Counted from the first letter of the stretch, positions 16,075-25,064 are shown. The stretch: DNA of 64,000 nt from J054 sp965221985 (GCA_965221985.1 OZ244928.1:2418001-2482000); one strand, 5' to 3'. Numbers and translations are program-made. Notes: generated by a model not told the origin, from the sequence alone.

Positions 16075-17652
16075 CTATATGGATGCGATCTGGTGCTTGG
16101 CGGTCGAGTCGGTTGCCGCTTTATCATTGCTGCTTCTTCGGCAAATGCGGTTAATGACCTCAAGATAGGCCAGGGCACCTGCTTCAACGATATCCGTGCT
16201 GATGCCATTCCCACGATAACTCTGGCCATTATATTCCACGGTGACCGTGACCTCACCCTGGGCATCTTCACCCATGGTCACACTGCGGACTTCGAAATTT
16301 AGTAATTCAAGATCGATGCCCGCTGCGCGTTCCAGGGCCTTAAAGGCCGCTTCCACTGGTCCATCGCCCACCGCGGCTTCGTCAACGCTCTTACCATCGA
16401 TATGGCTAAGTCTGGCTGCCGCGGCTGCAATGGATCCGGTGCCGGCCGTGATGTTCAGTTCCGTCAGCGTCCATGGTCCGCTGCTGCCACCTTCGGTTTT
16501 CATGATGATGGCTTCTATGTCGGCGTCGAACATTTCTTTCTTGCGATCAGCGAGTTTCTTGAATTCATTGAACGCAGCATTTAACTGTTCGTCGTCCAAG
16601 GTGAATCCCAGCTCAACCACGCGTTCACGAAAGGCATGCCGTCCGCTGTGTTTTCCCAGGACCAGATTCGAGCGGCTCAAGCCGACATCCTCGGGTAGCA
16701 TGATCTCGTAGGTTGAGGCGTGCCGGAGCATGCCGTGCTGATGGATACCTGCTTCATGGGCGAAGGCATTTTCGCCCACGACGGCCTTGTTCCGTGGCAC
16801 ATGCATGCCCGTGATACTGGAGACCAGGCGGCTAGTAGGATAGAGCTTGCGCGTGTCCACCTTGGCCTGGACGCCGAAATGCTCCGCGCGCGTGTGCATG
16901 GCCATCACCACTTCTTCTAAAGAGCAATTACCGGCCCTTTCGCCAATGCCATTGATGGTGCATTCGATCTGGCGGGCGCCCGCGCTGACAGCGGCCAAGC
17001 TGTTGGCCACGGCCATGCCCAGATCATCGTGGCAATGCACGCTCAATACAGCATCATGTATGTTCGAAACATTATCTCGTAAATACTTGAATAATTGAGA
17101 GAATTCATCCGGTACCGTATAACCCACCGTGTCTGGAATATTGACCGTTCCGGCGCCAGCTTCGATGACGGCCGCAATCACTTCGGCCAGGTATTCCGGC
17201 TCCGTACGCGAGGCATCTTCGGCGGAGAATTCCACGTCCTCACAGGCCTCCCGCGCTAGCTTCACCGCGTCCACAGCGCTGCGAATGATTTCTTCTTTCG
17301 CCAGCTCTAGTTTGTATTTGCGGTGAATTTCGCTAGTGGCTACAAAGACGTGAATGCGCTGCGACTTAGCGGCTTCCACGGCACGCGCCGCGCGCTCAAT
17401 GTCACCCGGATGGCAACGGGCGAGGCTGCAGATTGCTGGTCCTTCGATCTCTGCCGCAATTTTCGCCACGGATTCAAAGTCGCCCGGTGACGCCGCGGCA
17501 AAACCCGCTTCAATGACATCCACACGCAAATCGCGCAGGGCCCCAGCTACCCGGAGTTTTTCGCGCAGCGTCATGCTGCAACCCGGTGCCTGTTCGCCGT
17601 CGCGTAAGGTCGTATCGAAAATCACGACCCGGTCTGTTGCTTCTTGCGTCAT
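16075..17652 (-). CDS. leuA: 2-isopropylmalate synthase LeuA
   Basis: A 525-residue enzyme condensing 2-oxoisovalerate and acetyl-CoA, the first committed step to leucine. The catalytic domain shows DTTLRDGEQAPGCSM, the metal-binding SVHCHDDLGMAVANS near 205, GIGERAGNCSLEE and HEAGIHQHGM; the C-terminal regulatory domain, which binds leucine, ends in GQSYRGNGISTDIVEAGALAYLEVINR. It is a long-form type I LeuA. ATG 17652 follows GGAG by seven bases. A short A+T-rich patch near 17041-17100 (SQLFKYLRDNVSNIHDAVLS) uses atypical codons. Confidence 0.95.
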   Translation of the reverse strand: MTQEATDRVVIFDTTLRDGEQAPGCSMTLREKLRVAGALRDLRVDVIEAGFAAASPGDFESVAKIAAEIEGPAICSLARCHPGDIERAARAVEAAKSQRIHVFVATSEIHRKYKLELAKEEIIRSAVDAVKLAREACEDVEFSAEDASRTEPEYLAEVIAAVIEAGAGTVNIPDTVGYTVPDEFSQLFKYLRDNVSNIHDAVLSVHCHDDLGMAVANSLAAVSAGARQIECTINGIGERAGNCSLEEVVMAMHTRAEHFGVQAKVDTRKLYPTSRLVSSITGMHVPRNKAVVGENAFAHEAGIHQHGMLRHASTYEIMLPEDVGLSRSNLVLGKHSGRHAFRERVVELGFTLDDEQLNAAFNEFKKLADRKKEMFDADIEAIIMKTEGGSSGPWTLTELNITAGTGSIAAAAARLSHIDGKSVDEAAVGDGPVEAAFKALERAAGIDLELLNFEVRSVTMGEDAQGEVTVTVEYNGQSYRGNGISTDIVEAGALAYLEVINRICRRSSNDKAATDSTAKHQIASI

Positions 17653-17716
17653 GGTCTTTCTCCATCCACTAGCCCGGCGCGAAAGCCGGGCTGCTCCTTA
17701 AAACAGCAATCGCCGC

Positions 17717-18709
17717 TTACGTTTCCTCGTTCAGCCACGGCATACGGCCGCGCAGTTCCGCGCCGACCTTCTCAATAGGATGCGCCAGGTCGGCATCCAT
17801 TAGGCGTTGATACTCGGGCTTGCCGGCCTTGTTTTCCGCAATCCAATTGCGGGCAAATACGCCGTCCTGAATATCTTTGAGGACTTCTTGCATGCGATCG
17901 CGGCTGTGCTGATCCACGACCCGCGGCCCGCTCACCAAATCGCCGTAAATCGCCGTTTCGCTGATGAATTCGTGCATCTTTTTCAGTCCGCCCTCATGCA
18001 GCAGATCGACGATGAGTTTCAGCTCATGCATGCACTCGAAGTAGGCCACTTCGGGTTGGTAGCCGGCATTGACTAAGGTGTCGAAACCCGCCAGTACCAA
18101 TTCCGTGGCGCCGCCGCAAAGTACGGCTTGCTCGCCAAACAAGTCGGTCTCGGTTTCTTCCGCGAAGCTGGTTTCCAGAATGCCGCCGCGCGCGCCGCCG
18201 ATGCCATGGGCATAGGCTAGGGCAGTGGCTTGAGCATGGCCGCTGGCATCTTGGGCGATGGCCATCAGACAGGGGACGCCCTTGCCTTGTTCATACTGGC
18301 GTCGCACTAGATCGCCCGGGCCCTTGGGGGCAATCAATACAACGTCGAGATCATCGCGTGGCTTGATCTGTTCATAATGGATATTGAATCCGTGGGCGAA
18401 TAACAGCGTGCAAGACTGGGGGATCTTATCCACAATGGATTCGTACAGCGCGGCCTGAGCCGTGTCAGGCAGCAGAAAGGCGATGAGATCAGCATCGGCC
18501 ACGGCATCGGCTGGTTCCTTAACCTCCAATCCCTCGGCATTTGCCTTTTTCCAAGTCGCGCCGTCCCGGCGCAGCCCCATCACAACTTGCACGCCACTGT
18601 CCCGCAAATTTAGGCTATGCGCCCGACCTTGGCTGCCATATCCCAGTACGGCGACTTTCTTGCCGGCTAGGCGGCTGCTGTCCACGTCGCTTTCGGAATA
18701 AATCTTCAT
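17717..18709 (-). CDS. ilvC: Ketol-acid reductoisomerase IlvC, class I
   Basis: A 330-residue NADPH-dependent enzyme that isomerises and reduces acetolactate or acetohydroxybutyrate in valine and isoleucine synthesis. The Rossmann motif is VAVLGYGSQGRAHSLNLRDSG with VMGLRRD; the KARI domain shows GPGDLVRRQYEQGKG, DLFGEQAVLCGG and SETAIYGDLVSG. Length is typical of short class I enzymes. It is the first enzyme gene of the operon, 35 bases downstream of a leader terminator, so its expression is probably controlled by attenuation. No ilvB/ilvN genes are in this operon. Confidence 0.96.
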   Translation of the reverse strand: MKIYSESDVDSSRLAGKKVAVLGYGSQGRAHSLNLRDSGVQVVMGLRRDGATWKKANAEGLEVKEPADAVADADLIAFLLPDTAQAALYESIVDKIPQSCTLLFAHGFNIHYEQIKPRDDLDVVLIAPKGPGDLVRRQYEQGKGVPCLMAIAQDASGHAQATALAYAHGIGGARGGILETSFAEETETDLFGEQAVLCGGATELVLAGFDTLVNAGYQPEVAYFECMHELKLIVDLLHEGGLKKMHEFISETAIYGDLVSGPRVVDQHSRDRMQEVLKDIQDGVFARNWIAENKAGKPEYQRLMDADLAHPIEKVGAELRGRMPWLNEET

Positions 18710-18744
18710 CCGTTTCTCCCTGTCAAAACCCTGTCAATTGGCAT

Positions 18745-18778
18745 AAAAAAACCCCGCTACCGTGGCTCGGTGCGGGGT
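18745..18778 (-). terminator. Intrinsic terminator of an ilvC-leu attenuator
   Basis: Read on the minus strand, ACCCCGC-ACCG and CGGT-(A)-GCGGGGT form an 11-bp stem with one bulged base and loop AGCCA, followed by seven T residues. It lies upstream of ilvC and downstream of a short leader ORF, where a terminator makes sense only as an attenuator. Its 5' arm segment CCCGCACC (18769-18776) is exactly complementary to GGTGCGGG at 18814-18821 in the leader ORF, giving a competing antiterminator. Confidence 0.8.
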
Positions 18779-18798
18779 CCTTGGTATTAGCTGCCTAC

Positions 18799-18924
18799 TC
18801 AGGCGGCCATGGGCCCGCACCTCTGTCGCGCAAGGCTCAGAAGCGGGAAATTGGCGCGCAATACTAAGCCATGGACTGGACCAACGGCCAGTGCCCGGTA
18901 GGATGGCTGATACACATTAAACAT
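18799..18924 (-). CDS. Putative leucine-rich leader peptide of the ilvC-leu operon
   Basis: A 41-codon frame from ATG 18924 to TGA 18799, ending 20 bases before the attenuator hairpin. Its second half reads GLVLRANFPLLSLARQRCGP and holds five leucine codons and a valine codon just before the antiterminator segment GGTGCGGG (18814-18821). Slow translation at these codons when leucine is scarce would leave that segment free to pair with the terminator arm and allow transcription into ilvC-leuA. No strong ribosome-binding site is seen before the ATG. A shorter version starting at TTG 18861 (20 residues) is possible, and typical leader peptides are 15-30 residues. The promoter was not located with confidence. 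Confidence 0.55.
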   Translation of the reverse strand: MFNVYQPSYRALAVGPVHGLVLRANFPLLSLARQRCGPMAA

Positions 18925-19284
18925 AGTGCCGATGTTCCGGGATGCCGCAGGATCTGTCAACCGCCGAGCCTGCGTTTTGACAAATGCAGCAATGTCTAAT
19001 GCGCCGTATCGGTCATGAACTGCCGACGGGCGTCCTGGCCCCTAGGCGCGGGGTTTTGACGGCCGGTGCTTCGTTGTTTCGGTACTCATTTTAAGGCAGG
19101 CGTTGGCGCTACAATTTTAGCGTTGAGGTTTGCTGGCGATATTCACTGTCCATTTTGGATGCAGGCGCCGTCCAACCTGTAGTATGGTTACATGGTTGCT
19201 GCGAACCGCCAGAAATAACGGCGGGCAGCTAAACACGAATTCTGCATTGGCCAAATTCGAAAAAATAAGTCAAGGGGATCCTTC
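18925..19284. other. Divergent intergenic region between the ilvC leader and the TonB cluster
   Basis: About 360 bases without a supported gene. On the minus strand a TTGACA (18960-18955) lies upstream of the leader ORF but lacks a convincing -10. On the plus strand TACAAT (19110-19115) and TAGTAT (19181-19186) could be -10 elements for the TonB cluster, again without good -35 boxes. No Fur-box-like repeat was recognised. AAGGGGA at 19273-19279 is the ribosome-binding site for the gene at 19285. Confidence 0.45.
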
Positions 19285-20061
19285 ATGAATCCAAAAATCT
19301 GGAAGTCGTGGCTTGTTACGGCGGGCGTGTTGTTAACACTCTCACTACCGTTGACGCTGACGGCACAGTCCCTCGATCGAGTACTCGGCGCACAGCAGAC
19401 GCGCACGCGAGTTGCTCAAGAGTCGCAGGAAAGAATCGATAACGTCGTTAAACAGACGCGTAGCTTAGAGGATCAATACAAAGCGATCCTCAAAGAGATT
19501 GAAGGCCTCAATGTCTTTAACACGCTGCTGCAGCGACAGGTCGATAACCAGCGCGCGCAAATGACTGAATTGCGCGACTCCATTGATCAGGTGGAGGTTA
19601 TCAATCGGCAAATTGTACCCATCATGGTCAAGATGATTGACGGTTTGTCGCAGTTCGTTGAACTGGATATTCCCTTTCTTCTCGATGAACGGCGTCAACG
19701 CGTTGCTGGTTTAAGGGAGTTGATGGAACGCCAGGATGTAACCGTCGCCGAGAAATTTCGTAAGGTGACCGAGGCCTATCAAATAGAGAATGATTTTGGT
19801 CGTACCATCGAAGCCTATAAAGATAACCTGCCCATTGGCGAAGGCACGCGGCAGGTGGACGTGCTGCGCATCGGGCGAATCGCGCTGTTGTATCAAACCG
19901 AGGATGGCAAAGTTTCGGGTACCTGGGACCAGGAAAGCGGTACCTGGCAAGAATTGGGCAATGAATACAAGAATCAAATTAAGACGGGTCTGCAGATCGC
20001 CAAGAAGCAAGTTGCGCCTGATCTCCTGCTGTTACCGATCGATGCACCGGAGGCTGGCTAA
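19285..20061 (+). CDS. DUF3450 family periplasmic coiled-coil protein
   Basis: A 258-residue exported protein of the DUF3450 family, commonly first in gammaproteobacterial TonB2-type clusters. It has an N-terminal signal peptide (hydrophobic core LVTAGVLLTLSLPLTL, cleavage near LTAQS), then a long coiled coil of about 100 residues (RVAQESQERIDNVVKQTRSL onward), and a C-terminal part with the typical VLRIGRIALLYQTEDGK and GTWQELGNEYK. It is thought to help TonB-dependent energy transduction from the periplasm; the precise role is not established. Its stop overlaps the next start (TAATG). Confidence 0.85.
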   Translation: MNPKIWKSWLVTAGVLLTLSLPLTLTAQSLDRVLGAQQTRTRVAQESQERIDNVVKQTRSLEDQYKAILKEIEGLNVFNTLLQRQVDNQRAQMTELRDSIDQVEVINRQIVPIMVKMIDGLSQFVELDIPFLLDERRQRVAGLRELMERQDVTVAEKFRKVTEAYQIENDFGRTIEAYKDNLPIGEGTRQVDVLRIGRIALLYQTEDGKVSGTWDQESGTWQELGNEYKNQIKTGLQIAKKQVAPDLLLLPIDAPEAG

Positions 20062-21455
20062 TGTTTAATGTCAATAAGTTTGTCGTCCTCTCGCTCGCCA
20101 TTGGTTTTTTCGCCACCGGTTTTTCGGTCAACTCCGCGTTCGCGCAGGATGCGCCAAAAGCCAAGTCGACGGCTGAACTGCTGCGGCTCATCGAACAGGG
20201 CCGGGTCAGCGACAATCGCGAGAATCGGCAGCGCGAAGCAGCCTTTGCGAGCGCGAAAGCCGAGCAGCAGCGTCTGCTCAATGAGGCCAAGGGGCGTAAA
20301 TCGGCTGCTGAGAATCGCAGTGAGGCACTGGAAACCGAGTTTGATACTAACGAAGGCGAGTTAGGCGTACTCACTGAAAACCTGGAAACACGTTTGGGTT
20401 CTTTGAAAGAGCTTTTTGGCGTCATGCAACAGGTAGCCGGTGATTCGCGTGCCCGCTTTGATAGTTCCCTGACTAGTATTCAATACCCAGATCGCGGTGA
20501 ATTCCTGGAAGGCTTGGCGAAGAAAATCGGCAGCAGCTCAAAGTTGCCTTCCTTGGATGAAGTCGAGCGCCTATGGTTCGAATTGCAGCGCGAAATGACG
20601 GAAAGTGGCAAGGTAGCTCGCTTTGCTACGAATGTGATCGGTTCGGATGGAACGGAGTCTCAGCAGGATGTTGTGCGTGTCGGTCTGTTTAACCTGGTTA
20701 CTGACGGCAAGTACTTAAAGTATGAAAACGGTACGGTATCCGAGCTACCCCGTCAGCCCGAACAGTCGCGATTCATCGATGCGGCGGCGGAGCTGTTTAA
20801 CGCCAGCGGCGGCAAAGTTCGTGCGGGTATCGATCCCACGCTGGGTGGCGTACTTAATTCTCTAGTGGCCAGACCAAATTTGGTCGAGCGTGTGCAGCAA
20901 GGTGGTCTGGTGGGCTATCTAATTATCGCGCTGGGCGTCATCGGTTTGCTCATTGCACTAGAGCGCATGATCGTGCTGGGTATTGCTAGCCGCAAGGTAT
21001 CGGCCCAACTCAATAGCGACACACCCAGCGACGATAATGCCTTGGGCCGCGTGCTGGGGGTCTACAGTGCCAATCGCGCCGTAGATACCGAAACCCTCGA
21101 GCTAAAAATGTCCGAGGCGATCTTTAAAGAAACGCCGGCGCTTAATCGCGCTTTGTTGTTTATCAAGATCATCTCGGTGGTCGCACCGCTCATGGGTCTG
21201 CTCGGTACGGTGACGGGCATGATTCAGACCTTCCAAGCCATTACCTTGTACGGCACGGGTGATCCGAAGCTCATGGCCGGCGGTATCTCTCAGGCTTTGG
21301 TAACGACGGTATTGGGTTTGACGGTGGCTATTCCCATGGTGCTGCTACACACCTTGGTGAGCGGTCGCAGCAAGCGAATTGTTCAAGTGCTGCAAGAGCA
21401 AAGTGCCGGGATTATCGCCCGGCATGCTGAAAAGCACAGCGCGGCGCGGGCCTAA
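20061..21455 (+). CDS. TtpC-like ExbB/TolQ family protein with periplasmic extension
   Basis: A 464-residue protein: signal sequence (about 1-29, ending NSAFAQ), a periplasmic coiled-coil region rich in Glu/Arg/Ala to about residue 120, a globular part, and a C-terminal ExbB/TolQ/MotA domain. Its first ExbB membrane helix is GYLIIALGVIGLLIALERM near 285; two more follow, including the conserved APLMGLLGTVTGMIQTFQAI. This matches TtpC of the Vibrio TonB2 system, a third energy-transducing component needed by that TonB. It is translationally coupled to the DUF3450 gene and followed 14 bases later by a second ExbB. Confidence 0.85.
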   Translation: MFNVNKFVVLSLAIGFFATGFSVNSAFAQDAPKAKSTAELLRLIEQGRVSDNRENRQREAAFASAKAEQQRLLNEAKGRKSAAENRSEALETEFDTNEGELGVLTENLETRLGSLKELFGVMQQVAGDSRARFDSSLTSIQYPDRGEFLEGLAKKIGSSSKLPSLDEVERLWFELQREMTESGKVARFATNVIGSDGTESQQDVVRVGLFNLVTDGKYLKYENGTVSELPRQPEQSRFIDAAAELFNASGGKVRAGIDPTLGGVLNSLVARPNLVERVQQGGLVGYLIIALGVIGLLIALERMIVLGIASRKVSAQLNSDTPSDDNALGRVLGVYSANRAVDTETLELKMSEAIFKETPALNRALLFIKIISVVAPLMGLLGTVTGMIQTFQAITLYGTGDPKLMAGGISQALVTTVLGLTVAIPMVLLHTLVSGRSKRIVQVLQEQSAGIIARHAEKHSAARA

Positions 21456-21469
21456 AGGGATCTGCGACA

Positions 21470-22018
21470 ATGCAGTGGATATTGGATGCATTTGAAGCGG
21501 TCCGAGATTTCTTGGAACTCGGCGGGGGCGTTCTGACTCTAATAGGGTGGACGATATTCGCCATGTGGGTGCTGATTGTCGAGCGGCTAATTTTTTTCCG
21601 CACCGGTCTGAAGAAGATGGGTGCGGAACTACGGGACGTTTGGCGGGAGCGTAAGGACCGGCGGTCTTGGTACGCAAACAGTATCCGCGATGGCATGATT
21701 TCGGAGTTTTCCATGTCGGCAAACACAGCGATACCGGTCATTCAGACACTGGTTGCGCTGTGTCCCTTACTGGGCTTGATGGGCACGGTTACGGGCATGA
21801 TCGAAGTCTTCGACGTAATGGCCCTCTCCGGTAGCGGCAATGCCCGTTCCATGGCTTCCGGTGTCTCCAAGGCGACGATTCCGACCATGGCCGGCATGGT
21901 GGGTGCCTTATCGGGAGTTTTTCTCGTGACGATATTAACGCGGCGCGTGGAAAAGGAAGTCGAGCAGCTCCAGGATGATTTGACCGTTGACTATGGCACG
22001 GCGGCAGACACCCCATGA
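21470..22018 (+). CDS. exbB: ExbB-type proton channel protein
   Basis: A 182-residue ExbB/TolQ family protein with three membrane helices: GGGVLTLIGWTIFAMWVLIV near the N-terminus, then the paired helices around IPVIQTLVALCPLLGLMGTV and GMVGALSGVFLVTIL. ExbB forms the pentameric channel that with ExbD uses the proton gradient to drive TonB. It is the shorter, extension-free paralog of the preceding gene, and lies directly before two exbD genes. Confidence 0.88.
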   Translation: MQWILDAFEAVRDFLELGGGVLTLIGWTIFAMWVLIVERLIFFRTGLKKMGAELRDVWRERKDRRSWYANSIRDGMISEFSMSANTAIPVIQTLVALCPLLGLMGTVTGMIEVFDVMALSGSGNARSMASGVSKATIPTMAGMVGALSGVFLVTILTRRVEKEVEQLQDDLTVDYGTAADTP

Positions 22019-22033
22019 TGAGGTATACCGTTA

Positions 22034-22459
22034 ATGTCTAGGATGGCCGATTTGAACAGGGCCCTGAGTCAAGGCGAAGAAGAAGCCGAGATCAACCTGA
22101 CGCCCATGCTAGACGTGGTGTTTATCATGTTGATCTTTTTTATCGTCACGGCTTCGTTTTTGAAGGAAGTCGGTGTGGAGGCTACGCGGCCACCATCTGT
22201 TGCCGTGGACCAATCGGAATCGAAGAGCATCACAATCAAGGTGACTAGCGCTAACGAGATTTTGATCGACGGTCGCAGTGTGGATCCGCGGGCGGTAAGC
22301 GCGGTAATCGTGCGCCGTGCCGCCGAGACCACCGAGGCGAGCGTCGCCATCTTGGCCGGGAAGCGGGCGAAGACCGAATTGATCGTGGGCGTGGTGGACG
22401 CGGCACGGGCCGCGGGGTTTAAAGGCGATGCAATTCCGATCAGTCCGTTGGGCGAGTGA
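22034..22459 (+). CDS. exbD: ExbD-type biopolymer transport protein (first copy)
   Basis: A 141-residue ExbD: short cytoplasmic segment with EEEAEINLTPMLDVVFIM, a single membrane helix carrying the essential proton-translocating aspartate (LDVVFIMLIFF), then a periplasmic domain with a peptidoglycan-binding-like fold. It forms the stator with ExbB. ATG 22034 is used; ATG 22043 is an alternative. A second exbD lies 32 bases downstream. Confidence 0.88.
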   Translation: MSRMADLNRALSQGEEEAEINLTPMLDVVFIMLIFFIVTASFLKEVGVEATRPPSVAVDQSESKSITIKVTSANEILIDGRSVDPRAVSAVIVRRAAETTEASVAILAGKRAKTELIVGVVDAARAAGFKGDAIPISPLGE

Positions 22460-22491
22460 TTAGAGGCGAATTTGGCTAGAGTGAGTTTTTA

Positions 22492-22902
22492 ATGCGTCGA
22501 TCAGTACTTGAAGTAGGCAACGAAGAGGAAGCAGAAGAGATTAATCTGACACCCATGCTGGATGTGGTGTTCATCATGTTGATCTTCTTCATCGTTACCG
22601 CCTCCTTTATTAAGGAAGCCGGTATCGATATCAATCGACCCACGGCGTCGACAGCGACGCCAAAGCCGAATGCAAACATCATTATTGCCATCGGCGCCAA
22701 TAACGAAATCTGGATCGATAGGCGGCAGGTTCCAGCTCAAGGTGTAAAAACGGCCATCGAGCGATTGTTGGCCGAAAACCCCGAAGGTCGAATCGTGATT
22801 CAGTCCGATGCCCAAGCTCACGCCGAGCCCCTGCTTGCCGTCATGGAAGCGGCCAATTCGGCCGGTATCCCCGTGAGCTCCATTTCAACGGAGCAGGAGT
22901 AG
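22492..22902 (+). CDS. exbD: ExbD-type biopolymer transport protein (second copy)
   Basis: A 136-residue ExbD paralog. The region EEINLTPMLDVVFIMLIFF is nearly identical to the first copy, including the aspartate in the membrane helix, while the periplasmic halves have diverged (GIDINRPTAST here). Two ExbD proteins next to one TonB suggest a heteromeric ExbD dimer in the channel pore, or stage-specific use. It lies five bases before tonB. Confidence 0.88.
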   Translation: MRRSVLEVGNEEEAEEINLTPMLDVVFIMLIFFIVTASFIKEAGIDINRPTASTATPKPNANIIIAIGANNEIWIDRRQVPAQGVKTAIERLLAENPEGRIVIQSDAQAHAEPLLAVMEAANSAGIPVSSISTEQE

Positions 22903-22907
22903 CGCTC

Positions 22908-23513
22908 ATGGTGCAGCGAATTGGCATAGCACTGGGATCAGGGATCGTAATGACCTTTGCGCTGCTGTGGCTGATGCAAATTCTGATCGCGAGCGGTAAA
23001 GAAGCGATTACCGAAACTCAAGACTTCAAGTTCGCGGATTTTGTCCGGGTGAATCCCGAAGAAACGCTAGATACCAAGAAACCCAAGCCCAAAAAGCCGC
23101 CGGAACCCGATCAGGCGCCACCGGATATTCCGCCACCCCAGGTGGATAATGTCGATCCAGCCCAGGCAGCCATTACCATTAGCCAAGTTCAAGTCGATAC
23201 CGGTGTCAATATCGGTGGTATTGGCGGCTTCGATAATGTGGATGGCGAATACTTGCCCATCGTTAAAGTAGCGCCCATTTATCCCCGCCGCGCGCAACAG
23301 CGAGGCTTGTCCGGTTTTTGCATTTTGAGCTTTACGGTCACCAAGTTAGGTACCGTGGCAGATCCCAGCGTGATCGAATGTTCCAGTTCAATGTTTGAAC
23401 GCGCGTCAGTCAACGCCGCGTTAAAATTCAAGTACAAGCCACGGGTGGTCAATGGCGAGCCCATTGATGTGCCCGGCGTGAAGCATAAGATTACCTTTGA
23501 GATTGAGGACTAG
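22908..23513 (+). CDS. tonB: TonB2-type energy transducer
   Basis: A 201-residue TonB. It has an N-terminal membrane helix (IGIALGSGIVMTFALLWLMQ), a short proline/lysine-rich spacer (KKPKPKKPPEPDQAPPD) and a C-terminal domain with YPRRAQQRGLSGFCILSFTV and VNAALKFKYKPRVVNGEPI. The short spacer is typical of TonB2 proteins, which may depend on TtpC-like helpers to span the periplasm. It couples the ExbBD motor to outer-membrane receptors; none are encoded in this window. Confidence 0.9.
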   Translation: MVQRIGIALGSGIVMTFALLWLMQILIASGKEAITETQDFKFADFVRVNPEETLDTKKPKPKKPPEPDQAPPDIPPPQVDNVDPAQAAITISQVQVDTGVNIGGIGGFDNVDGEYLPIVKVAPIYPRRAQQRGLSGFCILSFTVTKLGTVADPSVIECSSSMFERASVNAALKFKYKPRVVNGEPIDVPGVKHKITFEIED

Positions 23514-23551
23514 GCGCCGGAATAGCCCGCTAACTTCTTCGAGATTGCTTT

Positions 23552-24979
23552 ATGAATAATCCTAATCTTGTTAAGCCTGCGAGTTTTGGTGGTGTCATCG
23601 GTTTGGTGGCGGCATTCGGCTTCCTTACGATGTTTCCCGCCCACAATCTGTTGGCCCAGGAAGGCGAGAGCGCGGAGGCGCAGCAGGAGACCCGGCGCAC
23701 GGGATCCATGGGCGAGAAGGTGTATCGAAAACTAGCGGAGGCACAGGAGCTGGCGGACGCTGAAAATTGGGGTGCGGCGCAACGGGCCCTCGACGAAATC
23801 AAAGCGATGCCCAAGTTGACGCCTTACGAAAAAGCGCAGCTGTATAACTTTTACGGTTTTGTTTATTACTCGCAGGATCGATTTCGGGACAGCATTCGCG
23901 CCTACGAAACGGTTTTAGCAACACCCGATATACCGCCGGGACTCCGTGAACAAACCAAGTACACCGTAGCGCAACTCCATTTCACCACTGAGAATTGGAG
24001 CAAGGCCATTTCCATGATTAATGATTGGCTGGCCACCGCGAACAATCCGGGACCGGAGCCCTACATTTTGCTGGGCTCGGCCTACTATCAGACGAATAAT
24101 TTTTCGGGGATGGTTCGTCCCATCGAAAAGGCCATGAGCATCGCGCGCGAGCGCAATATGGCGGTTAAGGAACAATGGTGGCTGCTGCTGCGGGTCGCCT
24201 ACTACGAGCAGAATAACTTCAAAAAGGTTAGGGATATTCTGCAAGTGCTGGTTATCAACTGGCCGAAGAAAGAATACTGGACTCAGTTATCGGCTATTTA
24301 TGGCGAATTGGGTGATGAAAGGCGCCAGCTGGCTGCTTACCAATCAGCTTATGACCAGGGTTTGCTAGTCCGGTCAAACGAATTGGTTCAACTATCGCAA
24401 TTGCTGCTGCAGGCGGAAGTCCCTTTTAAAGCCGGTAAGATTTTGGAAAAGGGCTTGAACGACGGTTCCATAGAAAAAACCTCGGATAATTACCGGTTGT
24501 TATCCCAAGCTTGGCAATTGTCTGGTGAAGACCGTAAAGCCATCCCAGCTTTGAAGACTGCCGCTAGCATGAGCGGGTCGGGTGATTTGAATATTCGCCT
24601 TGCCCAGAGTCACTTGAACCTGTCGGAATTCCCGCAGTGCATCGAGGCGGCGCGCGCCGGAATACGGAAGGGCGGTGTGCGGCGGCCAGATACCGCGCAG
24701 GTGGTGCTCGGCATGTGTCTCTATGAAGCCGGTCAACAAAACGAAGCGAAAGCCGCTTTTCGCAAGGCCGCTGCGGATAAGCGCAGCGAAAAATCTGCAA
24801 GGCAGTGGATTACCTTTATTGAACGCGAGCAAGAACGTCAGCGTCAGCTTGATGAGTCATTGAAGAAAGTCCGGACGGCCAGCGTCGATGCAGACGGTGC
24901 CGTTGAGCAGACCGACGGCGACGCTGAAAATGCGGATCCGGCCGCCACTGCAGACGCCGCCGAGGCGACCCAAGAGTAG
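23552..24979 (+). CDS. Exported TPR-repeat protein of the TonB2 cluster
   Basis: A 475-residue protein with an N-terminal hydrophobic segment (GGVIGLVAAFGFLTM) followed by a signal-like NLLAQ. The body is made of tetratricopeptide-like helical repeats, for example YNFYGFVYYSQDRFRDSIRAY and repeats ending near residue 430. The C-terminus is a low-complexity acidic/alanine tail (from about 445, rich in D, A and E). TPR proteins of this type close TonB2 clusters in many marine gammaproteobacteria and probably scaffold partners in the periplasm. The direct partner is unknown. Confidence 0.8.
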   Translation: MNNPNLVKPASFGGVIGLVAAFGFLTMFPAHNLLAQEGESAEAQQETRRTGSMGEKVYRKLAEAQELADAENWGAAQRALDEIKAMPKLTPYEKAQLYNFYGFVYYSQDRFRDSIRAYETVLATPDIPPGLREQTKYTVAQLHFTTENWSKAISMINDWLATANNPGPEPYILLGSAYYQTNNFSGMVRPIEKAMSIARERNMAVKEQWWLLLRVAYYEQNNFKKVRDILQVLVINWPKKEYWTQLSAIYGELGDERRQLAAYQSAYDQGLLVRSNELVQLSQLLLQAEVPFKAGKILEKGLNDGSIEKTSDNYRLLSQAWQLSGEDRKAIPALKTAASMSGSGDLNIRLAQSHLNLSEFPQCIEAARAGIRKGGVRRPDTAQVVLGMCLYEAGQQNEAKAAFRKAAADKRSEKSARQWITFIEREQERQRQLDESLKKVRTASVDADGAVEQTDGDAENADPAATADAAEATQE

Positions 24980-25064
24980 CAGCTGGCGGGGGCCTATGGG
25001 CTCGGCCAGGCACGCTTCGCAGCCGTTCAACTGTAGTTTCTACGCTTTTTCCCAGGAACGCCGG

